Source: Actinomycetota bacterium (GTDB lineage: Bacteria > Actinomycetota > Actinomycetes > S36-B12 > CAIYMF01). From it: a stretch of 64,000 nucleotides of DNA. A program made the translations under genes and the position numbers. The notes beneath the pieces are model-generated. The model did no database searches. It was not told the origin of the DNA and saw only the letters and a list, made by a program, of their open reading frames with translations. Where the stretch lies: assembly GCA_026393115.1 (NCBI GenBank), contig JAPLAU010000015.1, forward strand, positions 17,781-81,780, in the 5' to 3' direction. Shown piece after piece: positions 1 to 10,145 of this stretch. Within the stretch, counting starts at the first letter, position 1. Each line of letters opens with the position of its first letter.

Positions 1-235
1 CGGCAGCGGCTGTCGTCTCTGCAAGGTGATCGGTCAGAGCGCGCACCATAATGTCTTGCAGGATCTCCTGCTTCGACGTGAAATGGTGGTAGATCGACGC
101 CACGGTGATGTCGCATGCCCGCGCGATATCTCGCATCGACGTGCCGTGGTACCCAAGTCGCTGAAAACTCTCAGTAGCTGCAGCGACAATCGCCTCGCGC
201 CCCCTGATGGGGGACGCGGCTTCAGTTGTGCTCAC
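1..235 (-). CDS. TetR family transcriptional regulator, N-terminal part (cut by window edge)
   Basis: Only about 78 codons are present; the gene runs off base 1. The start is the GTG at 233-235. Its first 14 bases lie inside the 3' end of the acyl-CoA ligase gene (stop at 222-224), so the two are probably co-transcribed and translationally coupled. Residues 32-51 (TSMRDIARACDITVASIYHH) form the helix-turn-helix of a TetR DNA-binding domain. The ligand-binding domain is outside the window. By position it probably controls the divergent block A promoters, where the inverted repeat at 1820-1835 is the best operator candidate. The family call is firm; the target and ligand are inference. Confidence 0.88.
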   Translation of the reverse strand, partial: MSTTEAASPIRGREAIVAAATESFQRLGYHGTSMRDIARACDITVASIYHHFTSKQEILQDIMVRALTDHLAETTAAA

Positions 236-1799
236 GGAGTTCACGTTTGAGAATCTTGCCAGTTGGGTTACGTGGCAGAGCGTCGATGTAGCGCATGTCG
301 CGCGGGATCTTGTAGTCAGCGATGAGCGGAGCGCAGTAGGCGCGCAGTTCGTCGGTGCTGGGACGCTCGTCGCCGTCGGCCACGAGGAAGGCGATCAGGT
401 CTTCGCCGAGATCAGGATGCGGCTTGCTGACCACGGCCGCCTCGTGAATAGCGGGATGCGAAGACAGCGCATTTTCAACCTCGATCGACGCGATGTTGTT
501 ACCGCCGCGAATGATGATGTCCTTCTTGCGATCGTGCACCCACATGAAGCCTTCCTCGTCGACTCGTACGAGGTCGCCGGTGTAGAGCCAGCCATCGCGA
601 ATGGTGCGAGCGGTCTCCTCGTCATTGCGGTAGTAACCCACCATCACAGCCTTCGACTTGAGCAGTAATTCGCCCACGCCCGGAAAGGTGATGTCGCGAC
701 TCTCGTCGTCGACCACGCGAATACGAACGCCCGGTTTTCCAGTGCGGCCAATGGATCCGGCCTTGGAGAGCGCGTACTTACCCGGCAATGTCGTGCCCGG
801 GTTTCCGCTCTCCGTCTGCCCGAAGACATTCATGATTTCGGCACGTGGGAACAGCTTCTGGTACTGAGCGACCTGATGCGGCGACACGGGCGCGCCACCG
901 TGGAACGCCAGTCGCACGCAACTGAGATCGACTTCGTCGGCGACCGGCGACTTGGCCATGAAACCGAAGATTGACGGAACGGCACCGACGATCGTGGCGC
1001 CGACTTCTTCGATTTCGCGCATCAACGGTTCGGCCTCAACATTCACCGAGATCACGTAGTGGGCACCCGCCACGGCGGTGGTGAACAGACACGTGTGCAC
1101 ACCCGAGCTGGTGAAGAAGGGGAAGGGGCTAAGGAGGATGTCTTCATGCCGGGTGCCTGGGAAGCGCGACAGGATGTGCGCGGCTGCCACGCAGTTGTCG
1201 TGGGTGAGCATCACGCACTTGGGTGCCGCCGTGGTGCCCGAAGTAAAGAGCCAGTCGGCCATGTCGGTCGGCTCGACCTTCGGCAGGTCAGCAGCCGTGA
1301 GTCCTTCGATGGGCTCAAGTAAGACGCGGAAGTCGAGTGTGCCTTCGGGAACCTCATTGGCGGCGACGAAGATCAGGGGAGGGTCTTCCAACTGGTCGAG
1401 TACGGCCAGAGCGTGCTCAATGTAGGCACCTTCAACGACCAACGCGCTGATTTGAGCATGAACGGCGAGAGGAACCACTTCGGCCGGTGTGAGTCGACCG
1501 TTGATGGGAAGGGCAACGGCCGCGGCTTTGTGGGTTCCGGCGTAGGTGAGCACACCTTCGATTCCGGCGTTGTTCGAGGTGAGGAAGGCCACTCGCTGCC
1601 CGCGGTTGATACCTCGCCGCACCAAGTTCGCGGCAACGGTGTTCGTGAGGTCGTCGAGTTCGGCGTAGGTGAGGGTTTTCTTGCCGCCGTAGGCGCTGGC
1701 CGAAGTGACGGCCGAGGCGTTGGGAGTCCAGGTCGCCCAGGCCGCGTAGATATCGCCGACCACTTCGGCGTTGTCGGTGGGGATTCCGTGGTCGGCCAT
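222..1799 (-). CDS. Class I adenylate-forming acyl-CoA ligase (AMP-binding)
   Basis: A 525-residue ligase of the ANL superfamily, which activates a carboxylic acid with ATP and CoA to acyl-CoA in the cytoplasm. Residues 186-194 (TSGTTAAPK) are the phosphate-binding loop. YTGDLVRVDEEGF and HDRKKDIIIRGG are the hinge and core motifs of the C-terminal domain. K515 in PTGKILKREL is the catalytic lysine for adenylation. An in-frame extension upstream exists, but the ATG at 1797-1799 has a strong GAGGAGG ribosome site just before it and gives the usual family length. It is divergent from the kinase/dehydrogenase genes and shares the 1800-1991 control region. Substrate cannot be read from sequence; the neighbours suggest an aliphatic or hydroxylated acid. 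Confidence 0.93.
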   Translation of the reverse strand: MADHGIPTDNAEVVGDIYAAWATWTPNASAVTSASAYGGKKTLTYAELDDLTNTVAANLVRRGINRGQRVAFLTSNNAGIEGVLTYAGTHKAAAVALPINGRLTPAEVVPLAVHAQISALVVEGAYIEHALAVLDQLEDPPLIFVAANEVPEGTLDFRVLLEPIEGLTAADLPKVEPTDMADWLFTSGTTAAPKCVMLTHDNCVAAAHILSRFPGTRHEDILLSPFPFFTSSGVHTCLFTTAVAGAHYVISVNVEAEPLMREIEEVGATIVGAVPSIFGFMAKSPVADEVDLSCVRLAFHGGAPVSPHQVAQYQKLFPRAEIMNVFGQTESGNPGTTLPGKYALSKAGSIGRTGKPGVRIRVVDDESRDITFPGVGELLLKSKAVMVGYYRNDEETARTIRDGWLYTGDLVRVDEEGFMWVHDRKKDIIIRGGNNIASIEVENALSSHPAIHEAAVVSKPHPDLGEDLIAFLVADGDERPSTDELRAYCAPLIADYKIPRDMRYIDALPRNPTGKILKRELREHN

Positions 1800-1819
1800 G
1801 GCTCCTCCTCGCTGGACTC

Positions 1820-1835
1820 CCGAACGAACGTTCGG
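1820..1835. promoter_or_regulatory. Inverted repeat, candidate TetR operator
   Basis: CCGAAC-GAAC-GTTCGG is an inverted repeat with 6-base arms and a 4-base spacer, 20 bases upstream of the ligase start. Its 6-4-6 layout and AACGAACG core match the sites near the second TetR regulator. Binding by the TetR encoded at 1-235 is inferred. Confidence 0.5.
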
Positions 1836-1889
1836 CTGGGGTAAGTGAAACACATCAACCACGCGCTCGGGAAGGGCCTGGGGCGCCTC

Positions 1890-1933
1890 TTGACAATGAC
1901 AAGAATCGAGGGCCAAACTCAGGTAAACGAACG
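1890..1933 (+). promoter_or_regulatory. Candidate promoter and AACGAACG half-site ahead of the kinase gene
   Basis: TTGACA at 1890-1895 is a perfect -35 hexamer, with a weak -10 (CAAACT) 17 bases on. The octamer AACGAACG lies at 1926-1933, where a repressor would block transcription. The same order, TTGACA then an AACGAACG-type site about 40 bases later, recurs at 8501-8554. Promoter activity is inferred. Confidence 0.4.
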
Positions 1934-1991
1934 ATCGCTAGGTTTGTGGGACGATACTGGGACGAGGCCGGGACGATGCTGGGGAGGCACT

Positions 1992-3041
1992 GTGAGTGAG
2001 TCGACGCTTGGAGTGGTCGATGCCGACCGCCTGCGCGACTTCCTGGCTCCTGTCGTCGGTGGAATCGACGCCGATCTGGAGATCGACCTGGTATCGGGCG
2101 GCCGCTCGAACCCCACATTTCGGGTCACCGATGGCACGCGGCACTGGATTCTGCGGCGCCAACCCTTTGGCCAGGTTCTGGAAAGCGCTCACGACATGGG
2201 CCGCGAATTCCGGGTGATGACCGCGCTGCGCGACACAGCAGTGCCGGTTCCTGAAACGGTCGTGCTCTGCGAGGATCCGTCAGTCATCGGCTCGCCGTTC
2301 TACATCATGGTCGACCTTGAAGGAATCACTCTGCGCAACAACGCGGAAACCGGCGAACTCTCGGACATCGTTCAAGAGCATGTCGGCAGTCAAATGATTG
2401 AGATCTTGGCGAATCTGCACGAGATCGATCCCGAGTCAGTCGGCCTAGGCGATTTCGGTCGTCCCGATGGGTTTCTTGAACGGCAGGTGCGCAGGTGGCG
2501 CAAGCAGTGGGATGGCGCGCACATCTTGCACCGACCCAACCTTGACTTGTTGCTCGATCGACTCGGCGCGTCAGTTCCCCAACAGAGTTTCCCCGGCATC
2601 ATTCATGGCGATTTCAAACTCGACAACATGATGTTTAACAGCCTCGACGAAGGATGCATTACTGGAGTACTTGACTGGGAGATGTCCGCACTAGGCGACA
2701 CGATGGCAGATCTCGGTGTCTTCATGAGCCTGTGGGACGAGCCAGGTCATCCCTTTAATCCGGTATCGGCAGGTACGACAGCGCATCCCGGATTTCCGAC
2801 GCGCGCACAAGCGGTGCAACGCTACGCAGCAATTCGAGGCATCGAACTTCCCAACACTGACTGGTACGTCGTGCTCGCGTTCGTCAAGGTCGCGGTCATC
2901 GTGGAACAGATACACACCCGGCACGTCAAGGGGCTCACTATCGGAACCGGTTTCGACGATGCCGGCGACATGGTGGACCCACTGCTTGATCGCGCTATGG
3001 AGATTGCGTCGACCACCTCGGTCGTCGGTCTTCGCTTGTAG
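1992..3041 (+). CDS. APH-fold phosphotransferase (ACAD10/11 N-domain or LvaA-like acyl-CoA kinase)
   Basis: A 349-residue protein of the aminoglycoside-phosphotransferase fold. HGDFKLDN (205-212) is the catalytic Brenner motif with the base aspartate D207, and D228 in VLDWE is the metal-binding aspartate. The GTG at 1992 is preferred over longer frames because GGGGAGG precedes it. Such kinases encoded beside an acyl-CoA dehydrogenase correspond to the N-terminal domain of animal ACAD10/ACAD11 and to Pseudomonas LvaA, which phosphorylate the 4-hydroxyl of 4-hydroxyacyl-CoAs. The next gene is the matching dehydrogenase, so that role is the leading inference. Antibiotic resistance is unlikely in this context. 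Confidence 0.87.
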   Translation: MSESTLGVVDADRLRDFLAPVVGGIDADLEIDLVSGGRSNPTFRVTDGTRHWILRRQPFGQVLESAHDMGREFRVMTALRDTAVPVPETVVLCEDPSVIGSPFYIMVDLEGITLRNNAETGELSDIVQEHVGSQMIEILANLHEIDPESVGLGDFGRPDGFLERQVRRWRKQWDGAHILHRPNLDLLLDRLGASVPQQSFPGIIHGDFKLDNMMFNSLDEGCITGVLDWEMSALGDTMADLGVFMSLWDEPGHPFNPVSAGTTAHPGFPTRAQAVQRYAAIRGIELPNTDWYVVLAFVKVAVIVEQIHTRHVKGLTIGTGFDDAGDMVDPLLDRAMEIASTTSVVGLRL

Positions 3042-3079
3042 TCAGCTGGTCGCTCGCGACCCCAACGAAGGAGAACGAA

Positions 3080-4305
3080 GTGGATTTCGACTACACCGAC
3101 AAGGTGAAGGATCTGCAGGGTCGCGTGGCCGCGTTCATGCAGGACTATGTCATTCCGTCAGAAGAGCCGATCAGCACGTGGTTCGCCGAGAACCGCGATG
3201 AGTGGGGTGCGGCGCCGATGATGGACGACCTCAAGGCGGAGGCCAAGAAGCAGGGACTGTGGAACCTCTTCCTACCGGAAGATTCCCGCGGAGCCGGACT
3301 CACCAACCTTGAGTACGCGCCGCTGGCCGAGATCACGGGCTGGAGCCCGACGATTGGCCCCGAGGCGCTCAACTGCTCGGCGCCCGACACCGGCAACATG
3401 GAAATCCTGTCGCGCTACGGATCACCCGAACAGCAAGAGCAGTGGCTCAAGCCGTTGCTCGCAGGCGAAATTCGCTCGTGCTTTTCCATGACTGAGCCTG
3501 CGGTCGCGAGTTCAGACGCCAGCAACATCGCACTGCGCATTGAGGATGACGGTGACTCGTGGGTTCTCAACGGTCGCAAGTGGTGGTCATCGTCGGCTTT
3601 GCGTCGTGAAACCAAGGTCGCGCTCGTTATGGGTGTCTCTGACCCTGACGCTGAGGTGGGAAAGCGACACAGTCTGGTGTGTGTTCCGATTGACGCTCCT
3701 GGATTGACGATTGTGCGCTCGACGACCGTGTTCGGCTTCGACGACCGTCACGAAGGTGGTCACGGAGTTCTCGACTACGTCGACGTTCGGCTGCCGAAAT
3801 CAGCGCTGCTCGGGCCGCGCGGTGGAGGCTTCGCCGTTGCTCAATCACGCCTCGGCCCAGGACGCATCCATCACTGCATGCGTCTGATCGGAATGGCTGA
3901 GCGTGCGGTGGCGATGATGACCGAGCGCGCCAAGACCCGCGTCACCTGGGGTGAGCCGGTTGCTGACCAAGGCATATTCCAAACCTGGCTGGCAGATGCT
4001 CGTATCCAGATCAACGCTGCCCGCCTTGTGGTGCTCAACGCAGCGTTCAAGATGGACACGACCGGCAACAAGGAGGCTCGCCACGAAATTGCCGCGGCGA
4101 AGATCATGGTGCCGCAGGTGGCGCGCGATGTGATCGACCGCGCCATCCAGACGTTCGGTGGAGGTGGAATCTCGAGCGACTTCCCGCTTGCCTACCTGTA
4201 CGTCACTGCTCGCTACTTGCAGATCGCAGACGGACCCGACGAGGTGCACCGCCGATCACTCGCACGTGCCGAACTCAAGCGCGTGCCGCTCCTCAAGGTG
4301 ATGTG

Positions 4306-4306
<1 letters not shown>
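3080..4306 (+). CDS. Acyl-CoA dehydrogenase, ACAD11/LvaC-like
   Basis: A 408-residue FAD acyl-CoA dehydrogenase. It starts at GTG 3080 behind AAGGAG. The middle beta-domain motif SMTEPAVASSDASN and the C-terminal FGGGGISSDFPLAYLY are typical. Residues 383-390 read ADGPDEVH, the signature of the ACAD10/ACAD11 group, where the usual catalytic EGT/EGG is replaced by DGP. In that group the enzyme converts 4-phosphoacyl-CoA to an enoyl-CoA with loss of phosphate rather than performing simple oxidation. Pairing with the kinase 38 bases upstream and an enoyl-CoA hydratase downstream fits this. A plain dehydrogenase role cannot be excluded by sequence alone. Confidence 0.92.
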
Positions 4307-6107
<1,801 letters not shown>

Positions 6108-6134
6108 GTAACTGCAGCGCCTAGTGTCACGCGA

Positions 6135-6893
6135 TTAGCGTGGCGCCATCCGCAGTGCCCCATCCATCCGGATGACCTCGCCGTTGAGGTAATCGTGGTC
6201 GATGATCGCGAGCGCGAGTTGCGAGTACTCGTCGGGTCGACCCAGTCGCTGCGGGAAGGGAATTCCTGCAGCGAGGCCGGCCCGAATTTCTTCGGAAACC
6301 GTTGCGAGCATAGGTGTTTCGACAATTCCCGGGGCGATGGTGCAGACACGGATTCCGTATTGCGCGAGATCGCGCGCTGCTGGAAGGGTGAGCGCGACGA
6401 TACCGCCCTTTGACGACGCGTACGCCGCCTGGCCGATTTGCCCGTCATAGGCGGCGACCGACGCCGTGTTGATGATGACACCCCGCTGACCGTCGGCATC
6501 GGCTTCGGTTGCAGAAATGGCCTCCGCTGCAACGGCCAGCACGTTGAAAGTACCGATCAAGTTGACGGCGATAACGCTGGCGTACATGTCCAAGTCGTGC
6601 ACACCCTTGCGTCCGACGATGCGCATTGACGGACCGATGCCTGCGCAGTTAATGACGGTTCGCAGCGGCACGCCCGATTGCGAGGCAATGATCACAGCGT
6701 TGCGAACATCGTCGGGCTTGGTCACATCGGTTGCGATGTACCTCACGCCCGGAATCTGCGCGGCTGACTCGATACTTGCCGGCAAGTCGAGCGCGAACAC
6801 GCTGGCGCCGCGCTCGGTGAGGGCGGCAGCGCTGGCAGCGCCGAGTCCGGATGCTCCGCCAGTGACAATCGCAGCGGTTGCACGCAGTTCCAT
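6135..6893 (-). CDS. SDR 3-hydroxyacyl-CoA dehydrogenase, HSD10-like
   Basis: A 252-residue short-chain dehydrogenase. TGGASGLG (residues 11-18) binds NAD(P), NCAG is the structural motif, and the catalytic Ser-Tyr-Lys lie in NTASVAAYDG and AAYASSKGG. The run SKGGIVALTLPAARDLA is characteristic of type II 3-hydroxyacyl-CoA dehydrogenases (HSD17B10 group). AAGGAG stands just before the ATG at 6891-6893. It follows the crotonase at 6921 on the same strand with a 27-base gap. Oxidation of 3-hydroxyacyl-CoA to 3-ketoacyl-CoA is the likely role. Confidence 0.9.
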   Translation of the reverse strand: MELRATAAIVTGGASGLGAASAAALTERGASVFALDLPASIESAAQIPGVRYIATDVTKPDDVRNAVIIASQSGVPLRTVINCAGIGPSMRIVGRKGVHDLDMYASVIAVNLIGTFNVLAVAAEAISATEADADGQRGVIINTASVAAYDGQIGQAAYASSKGGIVALTLPAARDLAQYGIRVCTIAPGIVETPMLATVSEEIRAGLAAGIPFPQRLGRPDEYSQLALAIIDHDYLNGEVIRMDGALRMAPR

Positions 6894-6920
6894 CTGTTTA
6901 CTCCTTGTTGAGTGTGGTTG

Positions 6921-7700
6921 TCAGCGACCTTCGAATGGTGTCTCGTGGTGGGGACCGTGCTCAATGAATCCGGCGAGTGCGGCTTGAAGATCCGCGGTGG
7001 AGAACAGTCCCGCTGCCAGCTCAGGCATGATGGCGTCGGCTGCTGGCACTCCGCCTCGGTTGAACTGTCGAATGAGTTCCTTCACCGCGCCGTAACCCAG
7101 AGTCGGGCCGCTGGCGAGGTCGCGGGCGTAGGCGAGGGCGGAGTCGTTGAAGCCTTCATCATCGAAGACGCGAGTGACTACTCCCCAGGAATGCATCGTC
7201 TCGGCATCGAAGAGTTCGCCGGAGAAGACTAAGTCGCGCGCGCGGTTGACGCCGGCAAGGGCCGCTAGGCGCTGAACTCCGCCGTTGGCGGGTGTGAGCC
7301 CGACCCTGCGCTCAACCAGACCGAACTTCGCTGATCGTGCCGACAGAATGACATCGCAACCCAGTGCCACTTCAAAGGCCGCCGTCAGAGTAAGGGCGTG
7401 TGCCGCGAAGATCGTCGGGCACGGAAGTGCCTCAAGGGTCTCGAGCATGACTAACTGCTCGCGCCATACGGTGAGGGCAGCGTGCTCGTCGAGGCGTTGG
7501 AAGTGTCCGACGTTGACACCTGCTGACACGACGCGCCCTTCGGCACGGATCAAAAGTGCGCGCGGCGGAGCGGCGGCGAGCTCGGTCATGGCCGCGGGCA
7601 GTGCCACCCACATCTCGTCACCCCAGAAGTTCAGCGGTGGGAAGTCGAAGGTGAGAATGGCGAGTCCTCCTTCGCGTTCGATGCGCAGTGGTGCAGTCAT
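6921..7700 (-). CDS. Enoyl-CoA hydratase/isomerase family protein
   Basis: A 259-residue crotonase-fold protein, more divergent than the other two in the window. It keeps the oxyanion-hole region (VVSAGVNVG) and a conserved glutamate in FGLVERRVGLTPANGG. GGAGGA precedes the ATG at 7698-7700. It lies between the TetR regulator and the HSD10-like SDR on the minus strand, so the three are probably one operon. Hydratase versus isomerase activity cannot be decided from the sequence. Confidence 0.88.
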   Translation of the reverse strand: MTAPLRIEREGGLAILTFDFPPLNFWGDEMWVALPAAMTELAAAPPRALLIRAEGRVVSAGVNVGHFQRLDEHAALTVWREQLVMLETLEALPCPTIFAAHALTLTAAFEVALGCDVILSARSAKFGLVERRVGLTPANGGVQRLAALAGVNRARDLVFSGELFDAETMHSWGVVTRVFDDEGFNDSALAYARDLASGPTLGYGAVKELIRQFNRGGVPAADAIMPELAAGLFSTADLQAALAGFIEHGPHHETPFEGR

Positions 7701-7745
7701 GGTGAGTCCTCCACGGAAGATGTGTGGTGAGTGACGAGTTCGTTG

Positions 7746-8345
7746 TTAGGTTCGGGATCGAGTAGGTGAGGAGTCGGCACCGATCACGCTGAGTGCGAAA
7801 TCGCAGTAGGTGCCAGCGAGAGTTCCTTCGCTCACTGGTCCATCAGGGCGGAACCATCGGGCGATGCCAATGCCCATGTCGATGATTGCGTAAGCCGCAA
7901 GGTTCGTTGATTGCGTACTGGCTCGACCTTCGGCAACGGCGTTTTCGATGAGAGTGCGCCAGAGTTCTGTGTAGTGGCGGCGCATTTCCTTCACTTGCGA
8001 CTGCGCTGGCTCCTCGAGTGCGGCGACTTCGGTCATCGCAATCTTCGATTCGTGGGCGTAGCGCATGTGGTGGCGTACGTGCACCTCAAAACCTCGCCGG
8101 AACTTCTCGATCACATCATCGGTGGTGGCGGTGGCATCCTCGAATTCGCGAGTGATCAGTGCGACATCGCCTTCGATGATGTCGACGAGCAACTGCTGTT
8201 TGGAGTTGAGGTGGTTGTACAAACTTGGTGCGCGCATGTTGAGTCGAGCAGCAATCTCGCGCATGCTGGTGCCGTGATAACCCCGTTCGTAGAACAATTC
8301 GGTCGCCGCCTCTCGGATCTCGCGTGCGCGAGAGGGCTCGGTCAC
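7746..8345 (-). CDS. TetR family transcriptional regulator
   Basis: A 199-residue regulator with an N-terminal helix-turn-helix (about residues 26-45, GTSMREIAARLNMRAPSLYN) and an all-helical ligand domain. The start is GTG at 8343-8345 with AAAGGAA upstream. It is divergent from the block C ligase gene and leads the minus-strand crotonase/SDR operon. It therefore probably represses both directions and is released by an acyl-CoA, as known for FadR/KstR-like TetR proteins. Inverted copies of CTAACGAACG near both gene starts are the likely sites. Confidence 0.92.
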   Translation of the reverse strand: MTEPSRAREIREAATELFYERGYHGTSMREIAARLNMRAPSLYNHLNSKQQLLVDIIEGDVALITREFEDATATTDDVIEKFRRGFEVHVRHHMRYAHESKIAMTEVAALEEPAQSQVKEMRRHYTELWRTLIENAVAEGRASTQSTNLAAYAIIDMGIGIARWFRPDGPVSEGTLAGTYCDFALSVIGADSSPTRSRT

Positions 8346-8403
8346 CGAAGGTTCCTTTCAACGTCAGTGGACGGACTTCGTTCACTGGGGATTCCTCTCG
8401 AGA

Positions 8404-8413
8404 CTAACGAACG
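8404..8413. promoter_or_regulatory. CTAACGAACG site, candidate TetR operator (regulator side)
   Basis: The decamer CTAACGAACG lies 59 bases upstream of the TetR start. Its exact reverse complement occurs at 8543-8552 beside the ligase gene. One copy near each divergent start is what a shared repressor would need. Binding is inferred. Confidence 0.5.
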
Positions 8414-8500
8414 GTAGCCTGCTCGTCCAGCCTCGATGCGAGCCTGGAAATAGTGGTATTCCCCACTGCACCAGCCAATGCCCGGGTGCTAGTGCGAAGG

Positions 8501-8530
8501 TTGACACCTCTTCGAGAAGGCCTCTAGGCT
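8501..8530 (+). promoter_or_regulatory. Candidate promoter of the block C operon
   Basis: TTGACA at 8501-8506 is a perfect -35 hexamer. TAGGCT at 8525-8530, after 18 bases, can serve as -10. It would start transcription near 8537, directly at the operator-like repeat and about 30 bases before the ligase ATG. No other good promoter was seen in this divergent region. Confidence 0.45.
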
Positions 8531-8536
8531 TGACCA

Positions 8537-8554
8537 AACTCACGTTCGTTAGTT
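8537..8554. promoter_or_regulatory. AACTnAC-N4-GTnAGTT inverted repeat, candidate TetR operator
   Basis: AACTCACGTTCGTTAGTT fits the symmetric form AACTnAC-GTTC-GTnAGTT, a layout typical of actinobacterial TetR operators. It overlaps the predicted transcription start and ends 15 bases before the ligase ATG, a good position for repression. The half CGTTCGTTAG is the reverse complement of the site at 8404-8413. Confidence 0.55.
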
Positions 8555-8568
8555 CAGTGGGAGGACTC

Positions 8569-10143
8569 ATGCAGGGCGCGTCAAAGTACCGACTCTTCGA
8601 CACTCTCGATCGCACCGGACGCACCCATCGTGCAGCCTCAACCGTGGCTATCACTGCCGGTGGGCGAGATCAGTCCTTCGCCGAGCTCCGCGACCGTGCA
8701 CTGCGGCTCGCTAACGGGCTCATCGGCCTCGGGGTGCGACCTGGTTCGCGTGTTGGTGTGCTGATGAGCAATCGTCATGAGTGGACCGAGGCGTTGTTCG
8801 CAGTCGCGGCGAGCGGCGGCGTCTGCGTGCCGATCAACGTGCTGCTGCGCGGGCTCGAGGCGGGCTACATCATTGACGATAGCGACGTTGACGTTTTGAT
8901 CGTCGATGAACGTGGCGAGCAGCCACTCGCCGAACTCCCGAGGCTTCCTTCCACCATCATTACGGTGGGCGATGTTGTGGTGCCGGTTGGCGCCAACGTA
9001 CGCACATTCGAGTCTGTGATTGAGTCAGGCGCTGCCGTGTATCCCAGCGTGCAGATTGGCGCCGAAGACGCCGTCATGACCTACTACACCTCGGGCACCA
9101 CGGGCCGCTCAAAAGGCGCCACGCACTCGCATCAAGGCATCAACTGGAACACGATGTCGCAGGTCCACGATCTATCCGTGCGTTCCAACGATCGGTACCT
9201 AGTGGTTCCGTCGCTGTCGTGGGCAGCCGGATTCCACGACGTGACGATGGCATTGATGTGGAATGGCGGTACCAATGTGTTGATGCCGACTGGCGCGGCC
9301 ACCATCGAGACGATCATCGATCAGGTGGTCGAGAATCGCATCACGCACACTCTTCTGGTGCCAGTGTTGTTGCGCGAACTCGCGGCGAACCCGCCGTTGC
9401 TTGCTCGCCTTAGAGACAGCGAGTTGCGCTGGGTGCTCACGGGTGCCGAGCCGGTACCGGCAACTCTGACGAACGAACTCAACGCCGAATTGCCCGCGTG
9501 CGATGTGGTGCAGGGATACGGCATGTCGGAGTTTCCGCTCATTGCCTCGCTGCTGCGCCCGGAAGAGGCGGTCGAGCACGCCGGCAAGGCTGGTCGCCCC
9601 ACGTCGATCACGTCGATCATGGTGCAGACAGCCGATGGCCAGATCACCGATGTCGGTGAAGGCGAGATCCTCACGCGATCGCCAGCGGCCATGCTCGGAT
9701 ACCACGGAATGCCCGAAGCGACAGAAGAGGCATTCCGTGACGGGTGGTTCCACACAGGTGACACGGGTCGCCTCGATGAAGAGGGCTTCCTCGCGGTCAC
9801 CGGCCGCCAGAAAGACATGATCATCTCGGGCGGGATGAACATCTACCCGCGCGAGATTGAGGACGTCATCATCGCTCAACTCGGTATTCGCGATGTAGCC
9901 GTCGTTGGTGTTCAGGACGATCGATGGGGCGAGGTGCCCGTGGTCGTGCTGCTCGCTAGCGCGGCGGGTTCGGCCGATGACGTGATGAGGGTATGCCAGG
10001 AACAGTTGTCGTCGTACAAGCGCCCTAAGCGTGTCATTGTGCGTGAGGAGCCATTCCCACGCACTCCCAACGGCAAGTTACTCAAGCGAGAGTTGGGTCC
10101 GTGGGCGCAGGAGCAGATCACGGGGTCTGCTGAGCCGCAGTAG
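8569..10143 (+). CDS. Class I adenylate-forming acyl-CoA ligase (AMP-binding)
   Basis: A 524-residue acyl-CoA synthetase that makes acyl-CoA from a free acid, ATP and CoA. YYTSGTTGRSKGATHSH is the phosphate-binding loop. DGWFHTGDTGRLDEEGF and GRQKDMIISGGMNIYPREIE are the core and hinge motifs. PRTPNGKLLKREL carries the catalytic lysine. The ATG at 8569 is chosen over an upstream in-frame start because GGGAGGA ends four bases before it and the operator-like repeat lies further up. It is the first gene of block C and probably activates the substrate for the whole operon. Confidence 0.94.
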   Translation: MQGASKYRLFDTLDRTGRTHRAASTVAITAGGRDQSFAELRDRALRLANGLIGLGVRPGSRVGVLMSNRHEWTEALFAVAASGGVCVPINVLLRGLEAGYIIDDSDVDVLIVDERGEQPLAELPRLPSTIITVGDVVVPVGANVRTFESVIESGAAVYPSVQIGAEDAVMTYYTSGTTGRSKGATHSHQGINWNTMSQVHDLSVRSNDRYLVVPSLSWAAGFHDVTMALMWNGGTNVLMPTGAATIETIIDQVVENRITHTLLVPVLLRELAANPPLLARLRDSELRWVLTGAEPVPATLTNELNAELPACDVVQGYGMSEFPLIASLLRPEEAVEHAGKAGRPTSITSIMVQTADGQITDVGEGEILTRSPAAMLGYHGMPEATEEAFRDGWFHTGDTGRLDEEGFLAVTGRQKDMIISGGMNIYPREIEDVIIAQLGIRDVAVVGVQDDRWGEVPVVVLLASAAGSADDVMRVCQEQLSSYKRPKRVIVREEPFPRTPNGKLLKRELGPWAQEQITGSAEPQ

Positions 10144-10145
10144 TT

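Noticed and set aside
1992..3041. Aminoglycoside resistance phosphotransferase
   Set aside because: APH fold only; the acyl-CoA dehydrogenase partner and catabolic operon point to an acyl-CoA or small-molecule kinase.
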